Source: Mycolicibacter longobardus (lineage in GTDB: Bacteria > Actinomycetota > Actinomycetes > Mycobacteriales > Mycobacteriaceae). From it: a stretch of DNA of 64,000 nt. Under the pieces are notes generated by a model. It saw only the letters and a list, made by a program, of their open reading frames with translations. It was not told the origin of the DNA and did no database searches. This document shows positions 59,996 through 64,000 of the stretch, piece by piece. Made by a program: the position numbers and the translations under genes. Numbering within the stretch: the first letter of the stretch is position 1; each line of letters opens with the position of its first letter. The DNA is taken from NCBI RefSeq assembly GCF_002102265.1, contig NZ_LQPG01000010.1, positions 248,001-312,000 on the forward strand. Reading direction: 5' to 3'.

Positions 59996-61725
59996 CGACG
60001 AGCAGGCGACGCTTCATGGCCGGGATGGCGGCTGCGGCGGCGGGCACGGCGGTCGGTGGGCTCGCCGCGTGCGGATCGCGGGGACCCGGGGCCGACACCA
60101 TCTTCATGGGCGGCCCAGTGGTAACCGTGGTGCCGGGCGCTGCCGAGGCCGAAGCACTCGCGGTCACCGGCGGGCGGATCAGCAAGGTCGGAACGGCCGA
60201 GGAGGTGCTGCGGCTGCGGGGGTCCGAGACCACCGTCGTCGACCTGCACGGGCGGGCGCTGCTGCCTGCGTTCGTGGAGCCGCACGGCCATCCCTTCGAG
60301 ATGGGCACCACGCTGGCGCCGCCGGCCATCGACGTGCGCCCCTTCACGGTGTCGACCGCCGGCGGGGTGTTCACCAAGCTCGCCGAGGCCGTCGCGGACA
60401 CACCCAAAGGCCAGCCGATCCTGCTCAACGGGGTCGATCCACTGCTGCAAACCGGGCTGCAGCCCTTCAGCCGCACCGAGCTGGACCGATTGGCGCCGCA
60501 CAACCCCGTCGTGATCATCAGCAACAGCGGCCACGCCGCCTACGGCAACACCGCCGCCTTCACCGCGGCCGGCATCACCAAGACCACCCCGAACCCGTCC
60601 GGGGCGCAGTACGTCCACGGGCCCGACGGTCAGCTGACCGGCGAGGTGCGCGAGGCGGCGGCGTTGATGGCGCTCACCGCACCGTTCTCCGGCGCCATCA
60701 TGGCCAACGCCGGCGACAACCTGCGCTGGGCCTACTCCCAGCTGGCCCGGGCCGGTATCGCCACCGCTACCGAGCACTCCTACGACGCACGGACGCAATC
60801 GGAGGTGTTCTCCAAACTCGCCGCGCAGTCCGACTGTGCCCTGCGGGTCCGCGCGTACGAGATCGGCACGCCTGAGCTGGCCGAGGATCCGGACAACGTG
60901 CGCGGCAGGCGGGCCGGTGCGGACGTGCTGTTCGACAAGATCGGGATGAAGATCTGGGCGGACGGGTCACCGTGGCAGGGCAACATCTTCACGACCTTCC
61001 CGTACCTGACCAATGCGACCACCGCGGCGATGGGGCTGGGTCCGAATCATCGCGGCACCATGAACTTCACCCCGGAACAGATCCAGGAGCTGACAGCGGC
61101 CTTCGTCGATCAACACTGGCAGGTCTCCTGCCATGTCCACGGCGATGCCGCGATCGACGTCGTGCTGGACGCGTTCGAGCGGGCGAAGACACCCCCGGCG
61201 CTGCGGCCCCGGATGGAACACGTCGGCGCCATGAGACCCGATCAGTTCGCTCGGGCCGCGCAGCTGGGAGTCACCCCGAGCCTGTTCATCGAACACATCT
61301 ACTTCTGGGGAGATGTGCTGGTGGACAAGTTGTTCGGGCCCGAGCACGGGTCGCACTGGATGTCGGCGAGCTCGGCGCTGGACGCCGGTCTGCGGCTGTC
61401 GTTTCACAACGACGGCACCGTCACCCCGCCCAACCCGATCGGCAACATCGCCACCGCGGTCAACCGAATCGCCAAGGGCAGCGGCAGGGTGCTGGCCCCC
61501 GAGCAGCGCATCGGCGTCGACGCGGCGATCAGGGCGCAGACGCTCAACGCCGCCTGGCAGTTACGGCTGGACACCGAGATCGGCAGCCTGGAAGCCGGCA
61601 AGTACGCCGATCTGGTTGTGCTGTCGCAGAACCCACGCCGGGTGCCGCCGGCCGAACTGCGCGACGTGGCCGTGGAGGCCACCTACCTGATGGGCCGGCA
61701 GACCTACGGGAAGGTGCTGGGGTAG
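59992..61725 (+). CDS. Tat-exported lipoprotein amidohydrolase (YtcJ-like)
   Basis: 577 residues. The N-terminus TSRRRFMAGMAAAAAGTAVGG has a twin-arginine motif, and LAAC at 24-27 is a lipobox, so the protein is probably exported folded and lipid-anchored. The amidohydrolase 3 domain shows LLPAFVEPHGHP near 87-98 (metal His pair), QVSCHVHGDAAIDVVLDAF near 377-395 and LRLSFHNDGTVTPPNPI near 465-481, with metal ligands His and Asp. Substrate unknown. GTG start with GAGGAAGAG upstream. Not at this position in M. tuberculosis. Confidence 0.85.
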   Translation: MTTSRRRFMAGMAAAAAGTAVGGLAACGSRGPGADTIFMGGPVVTVVPGAAEAEALAVTGGRISKVGTAEEVLRLRGSETTVVDLHGRALLPAFVEPHGHPFEMGTTLAPPAIDVRPFTVSTAGGVFTKLAEAVADTPKGQPILLNGVDPLLQTGLQPFSRTELDRLAPHNPVVIISNSGHAAYGNTAAFTAAGITKTTPNPSGAQYVHGPDGQLTGEVREAAALMALTAPFSGAIMANAGDNLRWAYSQLARAGIATATEHSYDARTQSEVFSKLAAQSDCALRVRAYEIGTPELAEDPDNVRGRRAGADVLFDKIGMKIWADGSPWQGNIFTTFPYLTNATTAAMGLGPNHRGTMNFTPEQIQELTAAFVDQHWQVSCHVHGDAAIDVVLDAFERAKTPPALRPRMEHVGAMRPDQFARAAQLGVTPSLFIEHIYFWGDVLVDKLFGPEHGSHWMSASSALDAGLRLSFHNDGTVTPPNPIGNIATAVNRIAKGSGRVLAPEQRIGVDAAIRAQTLNAAWQLRLDTEIGSLEAGKYADLVVLSQNPRRVPPAELRDVAVEATYLMGRQTYGKVLG

Positions 61726-61755
61726 CGCTCCTCGCCTGCCGCCGGGTCGCCCGTG

Positions 61756-61807
61756 AGTCGGAATCTGACGACGCGACACGCCACTGTCACGTCGTCAGAT
61801 TCCGACT
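61756..61807. terminator. Long 18-bp-stem hairpin between convergent genes
   Basis: AGTCGGAATCTGACGACG (61756-61773) is the exact inverse complement of 61790-61807. After one mismatch, GACA/TGTC extends the stem to 22 paired positions with a 6-base loop. It lies in the 112-bp gap between two genes that point at each other, so it may end transcription both ways; no U-run follows, as is usual in mycobacteria. Its perfection and AT content also fit a mobile palindromic repeat. Confidence 0.55.
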
Positions 61808-61837
61808 GGGCATCGACCTTGGTCGGCCTGACCCGGC

Positions 61838-62470
61838 CTAGGCTCGCGGCTCGGGGCAGGTGCCGTCGCCGGCCCAGACGGTGACCTTGGTGGCCTGCAG
61901 CACGCCGTCGCCGTCCTTGGCCCCGCGGGCGGCGACACACTTTCCGGCACTGATCGACGGTGCGCTGACCGCGATCAGCCGCCGGACGGGGGTGCTGTCG
62001 GTGATCGTGACGGTGGTCTGCCCGGACGAGCCGGTGACCGTCAGGGTGTCACCGGAGACCGAGTCGACGACGCCGCCGACACCATGGTGCGGGCGCGCCG
62101 GGGCATCGACCGCCGCAGCCGGACGCTGCGGGCACTTGCCGTCGACCGCGGTGGTGATCGCCACGAACTTCGCGGTGATGGCGCCGCCGTCGGCCGGGGC
62201 GCTGTCGGGACCGGCGCCGGCCTTGATGCAGGTGCCGGCGGTGATCTCGCCGCGCTGCGCGGGCACCGACTCGAAGACCCGGGCGTCGTCGGCCAGGGTC
62301 ACGGTGGTGGTACCGGTCGATTGGGTCACCTCGAAGGTGTTGCCGGATGCCGAGGACACCGACCCCATGACACGGTCGCCGTGGGCGAAAGCCGGTGCCG
62401 GAACGAACAGCGCGACGGCGAACAGCGCAGCGGCGCCGGTGAGCGCATGGGTGCTGGGACGGGCTGGCAT
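61838..62470 (-). CDS. Secreted protein with two DUF5666-type repeats
   Basis: 210 residues. A Sec signal peptide MPARPSTHALTGAAALFAVALFVPAPAFA ends near residue 29. Two ~60-residue beta repeats follow, each with the pattern GxVxSxSGxTxxVTxxxGxTTVT and a late Cys (TCIKAG near 78; KCVAARG near 180), matching the DUF5666 family. Additional cysteines (GKCPQ, GTCPE) could pair. Function unknown. The ATG at 62470 has GGAG eight bases upstream; the frame extends further but lacks signal character. Confidence 0.75.
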   Translation of the reverse strand: MPARPSTHALTGAAALFAVALFVPAPAFAHGDRVMGSVSSASGNTFEVTQSTGTTTVTLADDARVFESVPAQRGEITAGTCIKAGAGPDSAPADGGAITAKFVAITTAVDGKCPQRPAAAVDAPARPHHGVGGVVDSVSGDTLTVTGSSGQTTVTITDSTPVRRLIAVSAPSISAGKCVAARGAKDGDGVLQATKVTVWAGDGTCPEPRA

Positions 62471-62528
62471 CAGTATTACTCCGATCGTCGACGGCGGCGG
62501 CCCGGAGTGCCGCCGCACGGTTGCTACC

Positions 62529-62540
62529 ACCGTCGACGGT
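62529..62540. repeat. 12-bp palindrome ACCGTCGACGGT
   Basis: A perfect palindrome in the 179-bp gap between the divergent secreted-protein gene and trxA. A related GTCGACGG occurs at 62487-62494. Possible operator for either gene; no regulator is identified. Confidence 0.35.
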
Positions 62541-62649
62541 CGAGTTAGCGACAAGCTAGCTCTGAGCTGTGAGCCCGCTGTGTAGGCCGCTCCACCGGCG
62601 CGCGATGGCGGCCGGGAACACCGCGGGCCCCCCGGGCGTTGGCCCAGTC

Positions 62650-63024
62650 ATGGCAACTCAAGACCTCACCGCAGCGAAGTTCGAAGAAACCATCGCCGAC
62701 AACGACATCGTGCTGGTCGATTTCTGGGCATCATGGTGTGGGCCGTGCCGCTCGTTCGCCCCGACCTTCGCGGCCGCCTCGGAGAACCACCCCGACGTGG
62801 TGTTCGCCAAGGTCGACACCGAGGCCGAACAGCAGTTGGCCGCTGCGGCCCAGATCCGGTCCATTCCCACGCTGATGGCCTTCAAGAAGGGCACGCTGGT
62901 GTTCAACCAGGCCGGGGCGCTTCCCGCTGCGGCGCTGGAAAGCCTGGTCCAGCAGGTCAAGGACCTCGATGTCGAGGCCGCCCTGGCCGAACAGGCCGGT
63001 CAGAACAAGCCCGACCAGGTGTGA
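62650..63024 (+). CDS. trxA: Thioredoxin
   Basis: 124 residues with the thioredoxin fold and the active site WCGPC (Cys30 and Cys33) and the cis-Pro in RSIPTLMAF. It reduces protein disulfides. The ATG at 62650 gives the conserved MATQDLTAAKFEETI start; an in-frame upstream stretch lacks conservation. In M. tuberculosis trxA is followed by trxB1, and ctpD lies upstream; both are absent here. Confidence 0.93.
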   Translation: MATQDLTAAKFEETIADNDIVLVDFWASWCGPCRSFAPTFAAASENHPDVVFAKVDTEAEQQLAAAAQIRSIPTLMAFKKGTLVFNQAGALPAAALESLVQQVKDLDVEAALAEQAGQNKPDQV

Positions 63025-63038
63025 CGGTCCGCACGCGA

Positions 63039-63044
63039 TAGCGT
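63039..63044 (+). promoter_or_regulatory. -10 element of echA12 (leaderless)
   Basis: TAGCGT ends six bases before the GTG at 63051, in the 26-bp gap after trxA. Confidence 0.5.
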
Positions 63045-63050
63045 GCACCC

Positions 63051-63884
63051 GTGTCCAACGCATCCGAGCACGGCTCCGAATTCGTCCTAGTCGAGCGCCC
63101 GCGTCCGCAGGTCGCCCTGATCACGCTGAACCGCCCGGAGCGGATGAACTCGATGGCGTTCGACGTCATGGTGCCGCTGCGCGACGCGCTGGCGGAGGTC
63201 AGCTACGACAACTCGGTGCGGGTGGTCGTGCTGACCGGGGCGGGCCGCGGATTCTCCTCGGGCGCCGACCACAAGTCCGCCGGTGCGGTGCCGCATGTGG
63301 CCGGTCTGACCCGGCCCAGTTTCGGACTGCGGTCGATGGAACTGCTCGACGACATCATCCTGGCGCTGCGGCGCCTGCACCAGCCGGTGATCGCCGCGGT
63401 CAACGGGGCGGCCATCGGCGGTGGACTGTGCCTGGCGCTGGCCGCCGACATCCGGGTGGCCGCCTCGGGCGCCTACTTCCGCGCCGCCGGGATCAACAAC
63501 GGGCTGACCGCCAGTGAGCTGGGCCTGAGCTACCTGTTGCCCAGGGCGATCGGGGCGTCGCGAGCATTCGAGATCATGCTCACCGGCCGCGACGTCGACG
63601 CCGTGGAGGCCGAGCGGATCGGACTGGTTTCCCGGGTGGTCGAACAGCCGGCCCTTCTCGACACCTGCTACGACCTGGCCGAGCGGATCGCCGGGTTCTC
63701 CCGGCCGGGGACCGAATTGACCAAGCGCACGCTTTGGAGCGGACTCGACGCCGGTAGTCTGGAGGGGCACATGCAGGCCGAGGGGCTCGGACAGCTCTAC
63801 GTGCGCCTGCTGACCAGCAACTTCGAGGAAGCCGTCGCTGCGCGCGCCGAGAAGCGCCCACCGGCCTTCACTGACGATAAGTAG
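63051..63884 (+). CDS. echA12: Enoyl-CoA hydratase family protein
   Basis: 277 residues, crotonase fold. The oxyanion-hole segment GRGFSSGADHKSAG near 66-79 and AAVNGAAIGGGLCLALAADIRVA near 116-138 are typical; whether both catalytic Glu residues are present cannot be settled by eye, so the reaction (hydration or isomerisation of enoyl-CoA) is a family inference. Name by synteny with Rv1472, which also precedes the ABC-F gene. Confidence 0.88.
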   Translation: MSNASEHGSEFVLVERPRPQVALITLNRPERMNSMAFDVMVPLRDALAEVSYDNSVRVVVLTGAGRGFSSGADHKSAGAVPHVAGLTRPSFGLRSMELLDDIILALRRLHQPVIAAVNGAAIGGGLCLALAADIRVAASGAYFRAAGINNGLTASELGLSYLLPRAIGASRAFEIMLTGRDVDAVEAERIGLVSRVVEQPALLDTCYDLAERIAGFSRPGTELTKRTLWSGLDAGSLEGHMQAEGLGQLYVRLLTSNFEEAVAARAEKRPPAFTDDK

Positions 63885-63910
63885 CAAGAACACGACAGGA
63901 GTACGCGCGC

Positions 63911-64000
63911 GTGATTACCGCAACGGGCCTGGAGGTCCGCGCCGGAGCGCGCACCCTGCTCGACTCGGTTGACTCGGTGCTGCGGATCCAACCCGGCGAC
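63911..64000 (+). CDS. ABC-F family ATPase (3' part outside window)
   Basis: The first 30 codons of a GTG-initiated gene (VITATGLEVRAGARTLLDSV...LRIQPGD) show the strand and loop that precede the Walker A of an ABC-F protein; the P-loop would follow immediately outside the window. The position after echA12 matches Rv1473, an ABC-F implicated in macrolide tolerance. Identification rests on the N-terminus and synteny. Confidence 0.6.
   Translation, partial: MITATGLEVRAGARTLLDSVDSVLRIQPGD

Overview
The window is a high-GC actinobacterial chromosome segment from a member of the Mycobacteriaceae. Evidence: a gene order that closely follows the Mycobacterium tuberculosis block running from priA through the riboflavin, uvrC-rapZ-yvcK-whiA, gap-pgk-tpi, pentose-phosphate and suf loci to trxA and echA12; the P55-LprG pair; the mannosyltransferase MptB; a PPE protein; a DUF222/HNH (13E12-type) protein; and many leaderless TANNNT promoters. 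The species is not determinable by eye. The PE_PGRS genes interspersed in this block in M. tuberculosis are absent, so a non-tuberculous mycobacterium (for example of the M. terrae clade) is plausible.

Layout. 1-3.1 kb: a truncated DUF1023 hydrolase and priA. 3.1-9.8 kb: an accessory block resembling the M. tuberculosis DosR dormancy loci: an Acg-type nitroreductase and a universal stress protein leftward, divergent from a phosphoribosyltransferase/erythromycin-esterase fusion, a second universal stress protein and a phosphotransferase/P-loop kinase fusion rightward. 9.76-9.88 kb: two tandem 58-bp hairpin repeats. 9.9-14.8 kb: fmt-rsmB, a DUF433/DUF5615 toxin-antitoxin pair, then rpe-ribD. 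14.8-17.1 kb: P55/lprG. 17.2-20.1 kb: ribE, ribBA, ribH and a PH-like membrane protein. 20.2-25.1 kb: uvrC-rapZ-yvcK-whiA with overlapping ends. 25.1-27.3 kb: a second accessory patch (Phd-type antitoxin/VapC toxin plus a DUF222-HNH gene). 27.4-29.1 kb: a DUF3556 membrane protein. 29.2-32.5 kb: glycolytic gap-pgk-tpiA and secG. 32.6-36.3 kb: a TetR regulator with an MpaB-type oxygenase, divergent from an acyl-CoA dehydrogenase. 36.3-43.1 kb: the oxidative and non-oxidative pentose-phosphate genes (tkt, tal, zwf, opcA, pgl) and a small coiled-coil protein, all leftward. 43.3-52.5 kb: ctaB, a NUDIX hydrolase, an orphan PPE-PPW protein, qor, an ATP-grasp-like remnant, ctaA, an ABC transporter and mptB. 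52.6-59.9 kb: the full sufRBDCSUT iron-sulfur operon and a metallo-beta-lactamase-fold gene. 60-64 kb: a Tat lipoprotein amidohydrolase, a secreted DUF5666-type protein, trxA, echA12 and the start of an ABC-F gene.

How it works together. Most of the window is core metabolism organised in tightly overlapping operons (ATGA, GTGA or TGATG junctions): riboflavin synthesis, central sugar metabolism feeding NADPH, haem A synthesis, Fe-S cluster assembly under its own repressor, and lipoprotein/glycolipid export. Several convergent gene pairs are only a few bases apart or overlap. Novelty is concentrated in the dormancy-type cluster, two toxin-antitoxin pairs with visible operators, a TetR locus with paired 14-bp operators, a SufB that lacks the intein found in M. 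tuberculosis, and several structured intergenic repeats. No tRNA, rRNA, CRISPR array or intact insertion sequence was seen, and no stretch longer than about 200 bases lacks a gene.
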